A stretch of DNA of 64,000 nt from Pararhodospirillum photometricum DSM 122 (GTDB lineage Bacteria > Pseudomonadota > Alphaproteobacteria > Rhodospirillales > Rhodospirillaceae), in assembly GCF_000284415.1 (NCBI RefSeq), contig NC_017059.1, positions 2,280,690-2,344,689 on the forward strand. The letters are read 5' to 3'. Below the pieces are notes generated by a model that was not told where the DNA came from, made no database searches, and worked only from the letters and a program-made list of their open reading frames with translations. The position numbers and the translations under genes were made by a program. Below, piece after piece: positions 1 through 7,023 of the stretch (within the stretch, counting starts at the first letter, position 1; each line of letters begins with the position of its first letter).

Positions 1-1
1 G

Positions 2-298
2 CGCCAACGTCTGATGCTGGCCCGCGCCTTCCTCAAGGACGCCCCGATCCTGATCCTGGACGAAGCCACCAGCGCCCTCGACCCCGAGAGCGAACGCGGC
101 GTGCGTCAGGCCTTCGACCGGGTGCGCACCGGCCGCACCTGTCTGGTGATCGCCCACCGTTTGGCCACCGTGCGCAACGCCGATGTCATCCACGTGCTGG
201 ATCAGGGCCGGATCATCGCCTCGGGGCGGCACGACACCTTGCTCACGTCGTGCCCGCTTTATGCCCGGCTGTGCGCCTCCGGTACCTTGGAGGCCTGA
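2..298 (+). CDS. ABC transporter ATP-binding domain, C-terminal part (5' end outside window)
   Basis: The last 98 residues of an ABC exporter nucleotide-binding domain are visible. The reading frame is open from base 2 with RQRLMLARA, the tail of the ABC signature. It then shows Walker B ILILDE with the following ATSALD (D-loop) and the H-loop histidine in VIAHRLATV. The order and spacing match MsbA/LapB-type exporters, where this domain is fused to a membrane domain, but that part lies outside the window and the substrate cannot be inferred. The gene ends just before a palindromic repeat that could terminate its transcript. Confidence 0.85.
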   Translation, partial: RQRLMLARAFLKDAPILILDEATSALDPESERGVRQAFDRVRTGRTCLVIAHRLATVRNADVIHVLDQGRIIASGRHDTLLTSCPLYARLCASGTLEA

Positions 299-302
299 AG
301 GA

Positions 303-328
303 TCTGGGGAGGTCCCTCCCTCCCCAGA
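303..328. repeat. Divergent copy of intergenic palindrome family A
   Basis: Inverted repeat with arms tctggggagg and cctccccaga between the ABC gene and the convergent EamA gene. It is a variant of the palindrome found in most intergenic gaps of this window, here with a longer loop and no GCCTTCC tail. A bidirectional terminator role is inferred from its position between two stop codons. Confidence 0.6.
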
Positions 329-335
329 CCAGCGT

Positions 336-1211
336 TTACCCGCGCCGACTCATCATGGCGGTGCCGATGGAGGCCCCGACCACGGCGACAATGCCCAGCC
401 AGTGCGACAGCGGCAGCATTTCGCCCAGAAGCAGCATGCCCATCACCGCGCCCACCGCCGGCTCGCCGCTGGTCAGGATGCCAAAGCTGCGGGCCGGCAG
501 GCGGCGCAGGGCAATCATCTCCAGCGAGTAGGGAATGGCGCTCGACAGCACGGCCACGGCCAGACCACTCATCAAGATGGCGGGCTGGAGCAGGGCCGTT
601 CCCGCTTCCCACACCCCAAACGGCGCCACGGCCAGGGCGGCGACAATCATCCCCAGCATCGGTGCCTGGGCGCCCAGCACAGCGCCGGCCCGCTGGCCGG
701 TGACAATGTAGGCGGCCCAGAACACCCCGGCCGCTAGGGCCAGGGCAACGCCCAGCGGATCCAAGGCCGCGTCGCTGGCCTCCAAGGGCAGCAGCAGCAA
801 CAGACCGGCCACCGCCAAGGCGATCCACACAAAGTCGGTCCGCTGGCGGGAATAAAACAGGGCCAGCGCCAAGGGGCCGGTAAACTCGATGGCCAGGGCG
901 ATCCCCAGCGGCAGGCGCTGAATGGAGAGATAAAACAGTAGGTTCATCGCGCCCATGACCAAGCCATAGGGCAGCGCGGCGACCACAGTGCGGCGGGTCA
1001 GGCGCACCCGCCAGAGTCCCAGAACCAACGATAAAATCACGGCGGCCAGGGCCAGACGCAAGGTCGTGGTTCCAGCGGCACCAATCGCGGGGAACAGCCC
1101 CTTGGCAAACGACGCCCCCAGGGTGATCGACACCATGGCCAAAACAGCGGCGCCAAGGGGGGCCAGCGTCGCCACCGAGGACGACGGCAGGGCAAGGCTA
1201 CGGACAGTCAT
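336..1211 (-). CDS. EamA/DMT-family exporter (RhtA-like)
   Basis: A 291-aa polytopic membrane protein with about ten hydrophobic segments in two repeated halves, as in drug/metabolite transporters of the EamA family. The segment GAAGTTTLRLALAAVIL and the later SAIPYSLEMIALRRL resemble RhtA, the threonine/homoserine exporter. Amino-acid export is therefore the likeliest role, but the substrate is not certain. The start is taken at ATG 1211, which follows GAGG by seven bases; a TTG two codons upstream is possible but lacks that spacing. It is convergent with the ABC transporter gene. Confidence 0.85.
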   Translation of the reverse strand: MTVRSLALPSSSVATLAPLGAAVLAMVSITLGASFAKGLFPAIGAAGTTTLRLALAAVILSLVLGLWRVRLTRRTVVAALPYGLVMGAMNLLFYLSIQRLPLGIALAIEFTGPLALALFYSRQRTDFVWIALAVAGLLLLLPLEASDAALDPLGVALALAAGVFWAAYIVTGQRAGAVLGAQAPMLGMIVAALAVAPFGVWEAGTALLQPAILMSGLAVAVLSSAIPYSLEMIALRRLPARSFGILTSGEPAVGAVMGMLLLGEMLPLSHWLGIVAVVGASIGTAMMSRRG

Positions 1212-1337
1212 CTTCAATCCTCAAACGCAGGGATCCGGCAATCCTATCGGTCCCCCACGATAAGAACGGTTGATATTAGCGCCGAAGCGATAAACTTTAT
1301 CCCTTTCCTCCCTCCCCTTGAGAATTTTGGAGGGGGC

Positions 1338-1412
1338 TTCGCTTCGGGGCAACCGGGGCTGTCGCCCCGGACCCCACCTGGAGGCTGACGCCTCCAGACC
1401 TCCGCTTTCTTT
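1338..1412. repeat. Intergenic repeat family B
   Basis: A compound hairpin block. A GC hairpin (ccggggctgtcgccccgg) is followed by ctggaggctgacgcctccag and a pyrimidine tail. The 33 bases 1378-1410 recur exactly as the reverse complement at 19089-19121, so this is a dispersed repeat distinct from family A. Together with the next feature it fills a gap of about 350 bases without a supported gene. Confidence 0.7.
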
Positions 1413-1424
1413 TATTTATTGGCC

Positions 1425-1476
1425 CCCTTCCCCCTCCCTTTTGAAAAGCACGCTTTTCAAAAGGGAGGGGGAAGGG
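1425..1476. repeat. Long perfect inverted repeat (25-bp arms, 2-base loop)
   Basis: Each base from 1425 to 1450 pairs with its partner on the other arm to 1476 without mismatch, centred on gaaaagc-ac-gcttttc. The outer arms are pyrimidine-rich on the left and purine-rich on the right. A small ctggggc/gccccag hairpin (1505-1521) follows. The structure could act as a terminator, a cruciform or a remnant of mobile DNA; nothing in the sequence decides between these. Confidence 0.7.
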
Positions 1477-1568
1477 AGGGCCATGAACAGAAGAAAAAGG
1501 GGGTCTGGGGCATCGCCCCAGGCGGGGCCCGGGGCGGCAGCCCCGTGTTCCCCGGTCCGGCCCCTCGC

Positions 1569-1724
1569 CTAGGACGACAGGCGAGGCATGAGGGGGCGTC
1601 GCTCGCAGGCGAGGGCGCGATCAAAGGCGGCCTCTTCCGAGGGGGCGTGCTCGGCCCAGTGGCGGGAGAAAGCGAAGGGGCGGCACAGGCCCAGGGCCTC
1701 GGCGGCCAGGAAAAAGCGGTTCAT
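1569..1724 (-). CDS. Small protein, 51 aa, tandem paralog A
   Basis: A short ORF beginning MNRFFLAAEALGLCRP and ending MPRLSS. It is supported because the next ORF upstream (1754-1918) encodes a clear paralog with the same length and pattern: M-x-RFFL-x-A-x-A-x-GL-x-RP, then RHW-x-EH, SEE-x-AF-x-RAL. The ATG is preceded by AAGGAT. No signal peptide or membrane segment is evident; the sequence is short, mixed charge and probably helical. I do not recognise the family. Two adjacent copies on the same strand suggest duplication and co-expression from the promoter region above 1918. Confidence 0.6.
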   Translation of the reverse strand: MNRFFLAAEALGLCRPFAFSRHWAEHAPSEEAAFDRALACERRPLMPRLSS

Positions 1725-1753
1725 CGTATCCATCCTTCAGGACAAGAACTGGC

Positions 1754-1918
1754 TCACAACCACGTCCAGGGCACTGGCGCAAAGGGGTGACGTTTGCTCG
1801 TCAACGCCCGGGTAAAAGCGCCCTCCTCCGAGGCCGTATGCTCATCCCAGTGACGACCGTAAGTCGCGGGGCGCGAGAGCCCCATGGCCTGGGCAACCAG
1901 AAAAAACCGGCTCATCAT
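1754..1918 (-). CDS. Small protein, 54 aa, tandem paralog B
   Basis: Starts MMSRFFLVAQAMGLSRP and continues YGRHWDEHTASEEGAF, then ends in PVPWTWL. A GGAGG lies about eight bases before the ATG, a good ribosome binding site. It is the paralog of the 51-aa ORF 29 bases downstream: identical residues cluster in the first 17 positions and in the RHW..EH..SEE..AF..RAL core, while the C-termini differ. Conservation between the two copies is the main argument that both are translated. The function is unknown. A 15-base palindrome lies 128 bases upstream. Confidence 0.65.
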   Translation of the reverse strand: MMSRFFLVAQAMGLSRPATYGRHWDEHTASEEGAFTRALTSKRHPFAPVPWTWL

Positions 1919-2045
1919 GACGCGGTCCTCCAGTTGTTTTGTTTTTGTCGTCCGGCCCTTGGCCGGCAGCGAAGAACGACCGGTGTGTTTGCCTTTCCTT
2001 CCCGGGATCAGTTTCGACCCGTGTCGTTGTCATAAAGGGGATATA

Positions 2046-2060
2046 GCGCACAATGTGCGC
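2046..2060. promoter_or_regulatory. 15-base perfect palindrome, possible operator
   Basis: The sequence gcgcaca-a-tgtgcgc is a perfect 7+1+7 inverted repeat in an AT-richer stretch upstream of the two small paralogous ORFs. Short spacer and exact symmetry suggest a dimeric repressor site, but no regulator can be named. The rest of 1919-2249 holds no gene I can support. Confidence 0.4.
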
Positions 2061-2249
2061 GGCCGCAAGGGGCGAGGCAAAAATTAAATCCTGGGGCCTC
2101 AAGCGCTTAACCGTTGGATGTCATCGGGTTGTCATAATTCTGACGCTGACGCCGAAAAGAATCAGTCCAAACAAGCCTCTGGGCTCCACGCCCAACCAAG
2201 GGGCGGGGCAAGGCAGGGGGTTGTGAAATCTGGGGTGAAGAAAGAAGAA

Positions 2250-2276
2250 GGCTGGGGAGGCGCGGCCTCCCCAGCC
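2250..2276. repeat. Palindromic repeat family A, single copy
   Basis: Perfect 27-base palindrome ggctggggagg-cgcgg-cctccccagcc just beyond the stop codon of the 2292-3233 gene. This is a typical position for a transcript 3' end. Confidence 0.8.
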
Positions 2277-2291
2277 CCCTCGCCAAGGGCG

Positions 2292-3233
2292 TCAGGCGGG
2301 GAGCGTCTCGGGCAGGCGGGGAAAGACTGGGCCCAGGAGATCACGCCACACCGCGCTGGCTGGCCCAACCTCGCCGCTGGCCGCTAGATGCCGGGCGCGG
2401 ACGCAACGCCAGTAGGCGGAAACGGTGGCGCCCTGGAGGCCCTTGCCCAGAAACAAGCGGCGAGACGCGCCGGGCAAGGCAAAGGCACCGGGCAAAGCGT
2501 CGCGCGCCCAGGCCATGAACATCTCGAACAGCAAAGGCAGGCCGGCGGGGGTTCGTGTGCTCTGGAAGTAGGCGCCGACCAGGATCTCCAGGGCATAGCC
2601 CGAAACCGGCACCCGGTTACGCACCCGCCACGCCTTCAGCAAGCACAACAAGCGCCGAGGGCGCGGGCCCTCCAGGTGATCCAAACGACGCAAGCAGGCG
2701 ACCTCGGCCCCCGGGTCATGCTCCACCCACTGGGGCAGCCCCTCGGGATCGCGGCCGGGAACCAGCAGGCGTGCCCCCTGGCGGCACACCGGCAGCAAGG
2801 CGATGGGCAGGTCCTCCAGGCGCAAGACGATTGCCCGACCGTCCGGGCGCGGCACGGCACGGCCCAGCCCGGTTTCCACCACGGCCCGCGCCAGGCAGGC
2901 CAGGGCAGCGGCCGGGGTTTCGCTGTCGGCGTCCGAGACCAGGGGCAAAAACAAGTCGGCGGTCGGCGGCAGGGCCTCGATCTGGATCGCCGTACAGCGT
3001 CCCACCGCCCCCCCACCCACGGCTGATCCCCATCGCCCGGCGTGGGGGGACAGCAACCCCCGGGCCTGAAGACAAGCCACCACCCGCTGGCTGGCGCCAT
3101 AAAGGCGGTTGATCACGAGATCGCTGGGCCGCAGGCCGTTGACCGCAGCCAGAAAGGCGGCGGCCACCGCGTCCGAGGCATCGCCGGGGCCGGCCAACGG
3201 ATTAATCCAGGAAATCACGCCGTCGTCGGGCAT
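2292..3233 (-). CDS. CD-NTase-like (cGAS/DncV-type) protein with degraded catalytic site
   Basis: A 313-aa protein whose landmarks follow the order of the OAS/CD-NTase fold. A GS-containing turn precedes GRCTAIQ and TADLFLPL, the place of the GS...DxD motif. Then comes LRLEDLPIALLPV, the strand that normally carries the third aspartate. After that come QWVEHDP and LLCLLKAWRVRN...SGYALEILV, which resembles the helical spine KxWR...LE. In this alignment the first and third metal-binding aspartates appear as Thr and Ala, so nucleotidyl transfer is doubtful. No effector, Cap2/3 or CBASS gene lies next to it. The family assignment is from pattern memory and is only moderately secure; otherwise it is a conserved unknown. 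Confidence 0.45.
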   Translation of the reverse strand: MPDDGVISWINPLAGPGDASDAVAAAFLAAVNGLRPSDLVINRLYGASQRVVACLQARGLLSPHAGRWGSAVGGGAVGRCTAIQIEALPPTADLFLPLVSDADSETPAAALACLARAVVETGLGRAVPRPDGRAIVLRLEDLPIALLPVCRQGARLLVPGRDPEGLPQWVEHDPGAEVACLRRLDHLEGPRPRRLLCLLKAWRVRNRVPVSGYALEILVGAYFQSTRTPAGLPLLFEMFMAWARDALPGAFALPGASRRLFLGKGLQGATVSAYWRCVRARHLAASGEVGPASAVWRDLLGPVFPRLPETLPA

Positions 3234-3325
3234 GGCCGCCGTGTCCTCCCAGGGCCAAACTCAGGAAGGGTCATAACACGCCGGGAAGATGAACATTCCG
3301 TTGCTTCGGGAGTGACTGGGACAAA

Positions 3326-3442
3326 GGAAGGCTGGGGAGGCTTGCCTCCCCAGACCCCTCGGTCCCGCTGGCCCTTCGCGTTGAGGGAAGGCCTCAGGAT
3401 CGGAGGGGTCTGGGGAGGCGAGCCTCCCCAGCCTTCCCTTTT
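3326..3442. repeat. Inverted doublet of family A palindromes (REPIN-like)
   Basis: Two copies face each other: 3326-3361 reads ggaaggctggggagg... and 3403-3442 reads gaggggtctggggagg...ending gccttccctttt. The pair lies between two divergent genes. The roughly 40-base spacer shows no other feature. The gap 3234-3534 contains nothing else I can support. Confidence 0.85.
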
Positions 3443-3534
3443 GCCCGCGTTCCCGGCCTGTGCTCCAGAACTTGACCCAAGCCGCCCCCCTCCCCTTCTA
3501 TGAAGCCCAGACCTTCGCGCCAAGGATCCCGCCG

Positions 3535-4101
3535 ATGGCCCGCACCGAGACCCCCGATGTCGAGATTGACCGCCCCTGTCCCCCCTTCAGCCTGCCCGAA
3601 CCCCTCACCGGGCGCTTGTGGTCGCAAGACGACGTCCGCGGCCCCCGGGGCCTGCTGGTCGCCTTTTTGTGCAACCACTGCCCCTATGTGAAAGGCATGA
3701 TCGGGCGCTTTGTCGCCGATGCCCGGCTGTTGCAGGCCGAGGGCGTGGGGGTGGTGGCGATCATGCCCAATGACATTGAGGCTTATCCCGAGGACGCGCC
3801 GGATCTGATGAAAGTCTTTGCCCGGGACCACGATTTTTCCTTCCCCTACCTCTATGACGAGACGCAGGCAGTGGCCCGAGCCTTTGGCGCGGTGTGCACC
3901 CCCGATTTCTTTGGCTATGACCGGGGACTGCGCCTTAAGTACCGGGGCCGGCTGGACGAGGGCCGCAAGGACCCACCGCCGCCCGACGCCCCGCGCGAGT
4001 TGCTTCAGGCCATGCGGACGGTAGCGGCCGATCCCACCCACGTGCCAACCCCCCAGGTGCCCTCCCTGGGATGTTCCCTCAAGTGGCGGGGGGAGGCGTG
4101 A
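3535..4101 (+). CDS. Thioredoxin-family protein (AhpC/TSA-like, CNHCPYVK motif)
   Basis: A 188-aa cytosolic protein with a thioredoxin/redoxin fold. The sequence LLVAFLCNHCPYVKGMI carries a CxxC active site at the expected end of the first strand. Further on it has DETQAVARAFGAVCTPDFFGYD, with the cis-proline TP of the thioredoxin fold. This matches the widespread thioredoxin-family/peroxiredoxin-like group of about 180-190 aa, a thiol reductase or peroxidase of unclear substrate. The start is ATG 3535, preceded by AAGGA; longer upstream readings lack such a site. Its stop overlaps the GTG of ubiX (GTGA), so the two genes are translationally coupled. Confidence 0.8.
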   Translation: MARTETPDVEIDRPCPPFSLPEPLTGRLWSQDDVRGPRGLLVAFLCNHCPYVKGMIGRFVADARLLQAEGVGVVAIMPNDIEAYPEDAPDLMKVFARDHDFSFPYLYDETQAVARAFGAVCTPDFFGYDRGLRLKYRGRLDEGRKDPPPPDAPRELLQAMRTVAADPTHVPTPQVPSLGCSLKWRGEA

Positions 4102-4691
4102 CCCGCCGAGTGATCGTGGCCCTGTCCGGCGCGTCGGGAGCGATTTACGGGGTTCGGCTCTTGCTGGCCCTGAGCCGAGTCCCTGACGTGGAGCGGCACT
4201 TGATCTTGTCGCAGGCGGCCTTGCGTACCCTGGCCGCCGAAACCGATGTCTCGCCCGTTGCCCTCCGCGCCTTGGCTGACGTGGTGCATGACCACCGCGA
4301 CATTGGGGCATCGCTGGCCAGTGGATCGTTCAAGACCTTGGGGATGATCGTGGCGCCGTGCTCGATCAAGACCTTGTCGGGCATTGTGAACTGCTATAGC
4401 GACAACCTCACGGTGCGCGCCGCCGATGTCTGCCTCAAGGAGCGCCGCCGGCTGGTTCTGCTGGTTCGTGAAACGCCCCTTCACCTGGGCCACCTCGACC
4501 TCATGACCCGGGCCACTGCCGCCGGCGCCATTGTGATGCCGCCGGTCCCGGCTTTCTACCAGCGCCCGACCACGCTTTTGGAGATGGTGGATCAGACCGT
4601 GGGCCGGGCGCTCGACCTGCTCGATATCGACAGCGGTTTGGTTCAGCGGTGGACGGGCACCTCCCCGTGTCCCCCTGCCCCAAGGGAGTAA
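4098..4691 (+). CDS. ubiX: Flavin prenyltransferase UbiX
   Basis: A 197-aa UbiX/Pad1 enzyme that makes prenylated FMN, the cofactor of the UbiD decarboxylase in ubiquinone biosynthesis. It shows the N-terminal FMN-binding ALSGASGAIYGVRLL, then SGSFKTLGMIVAPCSIKTLSGI, and RRLVLLVRETPLHLGHLDLM, all hallmarks of the family, and full family length. The start is set at GTG 4098, which overlaps the preceding stop and follows GGGAGG; a start at 4071 would overlap the upstream gene by 31 bases. Another ubiquinone gene, coq7, lies at 19.2 kb. Confidence 0.92.
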   Translation: MTRRVIVALSGASGAIYGVRLLLALSRVPDVERHLILSQAALRTLAAETDVSPVALRALADVVHDHRDIGASLASGSFKTLGMIVAPCSIKTLSGIVNCYSDNLTVRAADVCLKERRRLVLLVRETPLHLGHLDLMTRATAAGAIVMPPVPAFYQRPTTLLEMVDQTVGRALDLLDIDSGLVQRWTGTSPCPPAPRE

Positions 4692-4693
4692 AA

Positions 4694-4730
4694 GGCAGGC
4701 TGGGGAGGCGCGGCCTCCCCAGACCCCTCA
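4694..4730. repeat. Palindromic repeat family A, single copy
   Basis: aggctggggagg-cgcgg-cctccccaga followed by cccctca, immediately after the ubiX stop codon. It probably ends the ubiX transcript before the ccoG promoter region. Confidence 0.8.
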
Positions 4731-4830
4731 TTCTGTTGGGGCTTCAATTGTAATGATTAAAATTGATCTTGTGACCCCAGCGTCGCTGCCGTATACCTCC
4801 TAAAGGAGATTGAAACGGAGGGATGCCAGG

Positions 4831-6262
4831 GTGACACAGGATCTCCAGCCCTCCACCCCCGACGACGCCGGGGTTTATGCGGCGCACCGCAAGATTTATC
4901 CCCGCTCCATCACCGGTCCCTTTCGCCGCCTGAAAACCCTGGCAATGGTTGTGTTGTTGGGGATTTTTTGGGGGGGACCGTGGTTGCGCTGGGATCGCGG
5001 CCCCGGGGTGCCAGATCAGGCGATCTTTTTGGATCTGCCGGGGCGCCGGGCCTATCTTTTTAATCTTGAGTTGTGGCCTCAGGAGGTTTACTACCTGACG
5101 GCTCTTTTGGTGTTCGCCGCCTTGCTGCTGTTTTTCGCCACGGCCCTGGCGGGTCGGGTGTGGTGCGGCTTTGCCTGCTTCCAGACGGTGTTCACCGATT
5201 TGTTCGTGATGCTGGAACGGAAGATCGAAGGCGAGCGGCCGGCGCGCATCGCCCTCGACAAGGCGCCGTGGACCTTGAAAAAACTGGGGCGCAAGGGGCT
5301 CAAAACCTTTGTGTGGGCGCTGATCTCGGCCGGGGTGGGCGTTGGGTTCACCCTCTATTTCCTGCCCGACCCGGCGGCCGCCTGGATCTCGGTCCTAAGC
5401 GGACAGGCCGGGCTGCTCCCCTATACCAGCATTGCCGTGGTCGGCGGCTTTTGCTTCTTGCTGGCCGGCTACGCCCGCGAGCAGGTGTGCATTTACATGT
5501 GTCCCTATGGCCGCTTTCAAGGGGCGATGACCGACGAACACTCGCGGGTGGTCACGTATCTGGCGGCCCGGGGGGAACCGCGCGCGCCGTATCGCAAAAA
5601 CGCCGATTTCAGCCAACGCGGCCACTGCGTGGACTGCGGTTTGTGCGTGCAGGTCTGCCCGACCGGCGTGGATATCCGGGCGGGTCAGCAACTCGCCTGC
5701 ATTCGGCTGTGCCTTGTGCGTGGATGCCTGTGCCCAGATCATGCGCCGCTACGACCTGCCCGAGGGCCTGATCGCCTACGACTCCCAGGCGCGGATCGCG
5801 GCCCGCGCGGCCGGGCGGCCCGAGCCCCGGGGCTGGCGGCGGCCGCGACTCCTGATCTATGCCTTGGTTCTCGGGGCCCTGGCGACGGCGCTCGCCTGGA
5901 GCTTGGCGACGCGCGCCCGCTTGGATCTCACGGTATTGCACGAACGCAGCCCGTTGTTCGTGACCCTGGCCGATGGCTCGATCCGCAACGCCTACACCCT
6001 CAAGATCCTGAACATGGCCCGCCAGGACGCACGCTTTCGTCTGGAAGTGGACGGCCCGCTGGGAGCGCGGCTCGAAACCCCCGACCACCCCCAGCCGGCC
6101 CAGGGACCTCTTGAGATCGCGGTGGGCCCGGCACGGGTCGGCCAGTTTCGTGTGTTCGTCTCCCTACCCCGGGGCACGGGGGACACGGAGGTGACCTTGA
6201 TCTTGACCGACACCGCGACCGGCCAACGCCTGGAAGCGCCTAGTTTGTTTGCGCGCCCGTGA
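4831..6262 (+). pseudogene. ccoG: Cytochrome cbb3 oxidase accessory protein CcoG (FixG), frameshifted
   Basis: CcoG is a membrane-bound ferredoxin-like protein with a Cu reductase role in cbb3-oxidase assembly. The first frame gives membrane segments, WCGFACFQTVFTDLF, REQVCIYMCPYGRFQGAM and the cluster motif CVDCGLCVQVCPTGVD. At about 5703-5707 one extra base shifts the frame: the next cluster motif would read CIGCALCVDACAQIM if one C of attcggctg were absent. The rest, with the Ig-like C-terminal domain (NAYTLKILNM), continues in the second frame to 6262. The start is taken at GTG 4831 behind GGAGGG, because TTG 4810 has its Shine-Dalgarno too close. Either the gene is broken or the base is a sequencing error. 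Confidence 0.85.
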
Positions 6263-6274
6263 TGGGAGGTTCTG

Positions 6275-6796
6275 ATGAGCGCATCTTCTTCCTCGGTCTC
6301 CCCCCTGGCCCGGGGGCGCTGGATTCCTTGGGTCCTGGGGGGCGGCTTCGCGGTGGTGTTGGCGGTCAACGCCACCTTGCTCTTCCTGGCCAACGCCACC
6401 TTCGGCGGCTTCAGCACGACCTCGGCCTACACCGAGGGCCTGACCTATAACCGCGAAATCGCCCGCGCCGAGGCCCAGGAGCGCCTGGGGTGGACACCAC
6501 AGGTGCGCGTCGTTCCGGGCCAGCCGACAAACGGCGGTTGGCCGGTCCACGTCACGGCAGAGGTTGATGACCCGCACGGCACGCCCATCACCGGCTTACA
6601 GGCGACGGCGGATCTGCGCCGCCCGGCCGACGCCCGCTTAGACCGCGCCTTGCTGCTGGCCGAGACCACGCCGGGACGCTGGCAAGGCACGGTCAACCTG
6701 CCGGCGCCGGGACTGTGGGAGATCCGCTTCGCGGCGGGACGCGACGACGGCAGCGTGGCCCGCCTGCGCCAGCGGGTCGTGGTGCCGGCCCCGTGA
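6275..6796 (+). CDS. ccoH: FixH/CcoH family protein
   Basis: A 173-aa membrane-anchored protein needed for assembly or stability of the cbb3 oxidase. It has one N-terminal transmembrane helix (WIPWVLGGGFAVVLAVNATL) followed by FGGFSTTSAYTEGLTYNREI, a conserved stretch of FixH, and a periplasmic beta-sandwich domain ending in RQRVVVPAP. GGGAGG precedes the ATG. It lies 12 bases after ccoG and before ccoI, the standard order ccoGHIS. Confidence 0.88.
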   Translation: MSASSSSVSPLARGRWIPWVLGGGFAVVLAVNATLLFLANATFGGFSTTSAYTEGLTYNREIARAEAQERLGWTPQVRVVPGQPTNGGWPVHVTAEVDDPHGTPITGLQATADLRRPADARLDRALLLAETTPGRWQGTVNLPAPGLWEIRFAAGRDDGSVARLRQRVVVPAP

Positions 6797-6842
6797 CCTT
6801 GGGCCATCGGGTGAGGAGGGGGCTGACCAGAAACGACAAAAA

Positions 6843-6960
6843 AGGAAGGCTGGGGAGGCGGGCCTCCCCAGACCCCTCCATTCCTGGGGCATCCCTCACC
6901 GTGAAGGGCGACCATGAACGAGGGGTCTGGGGAGGCCCGCCTCCCCAGCCTTCCCTTTTT
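6843..6960. repeat. Inverted doublet of family A palindromes (REPIN-like)
   Basis: Copies at 6843-6879 and 6920-6960 are in opposite orientation, separated by about 40 bases. They lie inside the ccoGHIS operon between ccoH and ccoI, so a processed or attenuated transcript is possible. Confidence 0.85.
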
Positions 6961-7023
6961 CTTACACCTGATGTCCTACCGTGACCCCAAGGGGGCCTTG
7001 AGCAAGCCCCTCGGATAGCGCTA

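Noticed and set aside
1787-2035. Plus-strand ORFs over the small paralog pair
   Set aside because: They are the antisense of the two minus-strand genes; only the minus-strand readings are conserved between the two copies.
4765-4790. TTGAT half-site upstream of ccoG as an FNR box
   Set aside because: attgatcttgtgacc matches only the left half; the right half lacks ATCAA, so it does not meet the FNR consensus as the fnr-proximal site does.
4810-4830. TTG 4810 as start of ccoG
   Set aside because: The Shine-Dalgarno AGGAG ends one base before it, too close; GTG 4831 has proper spacing.
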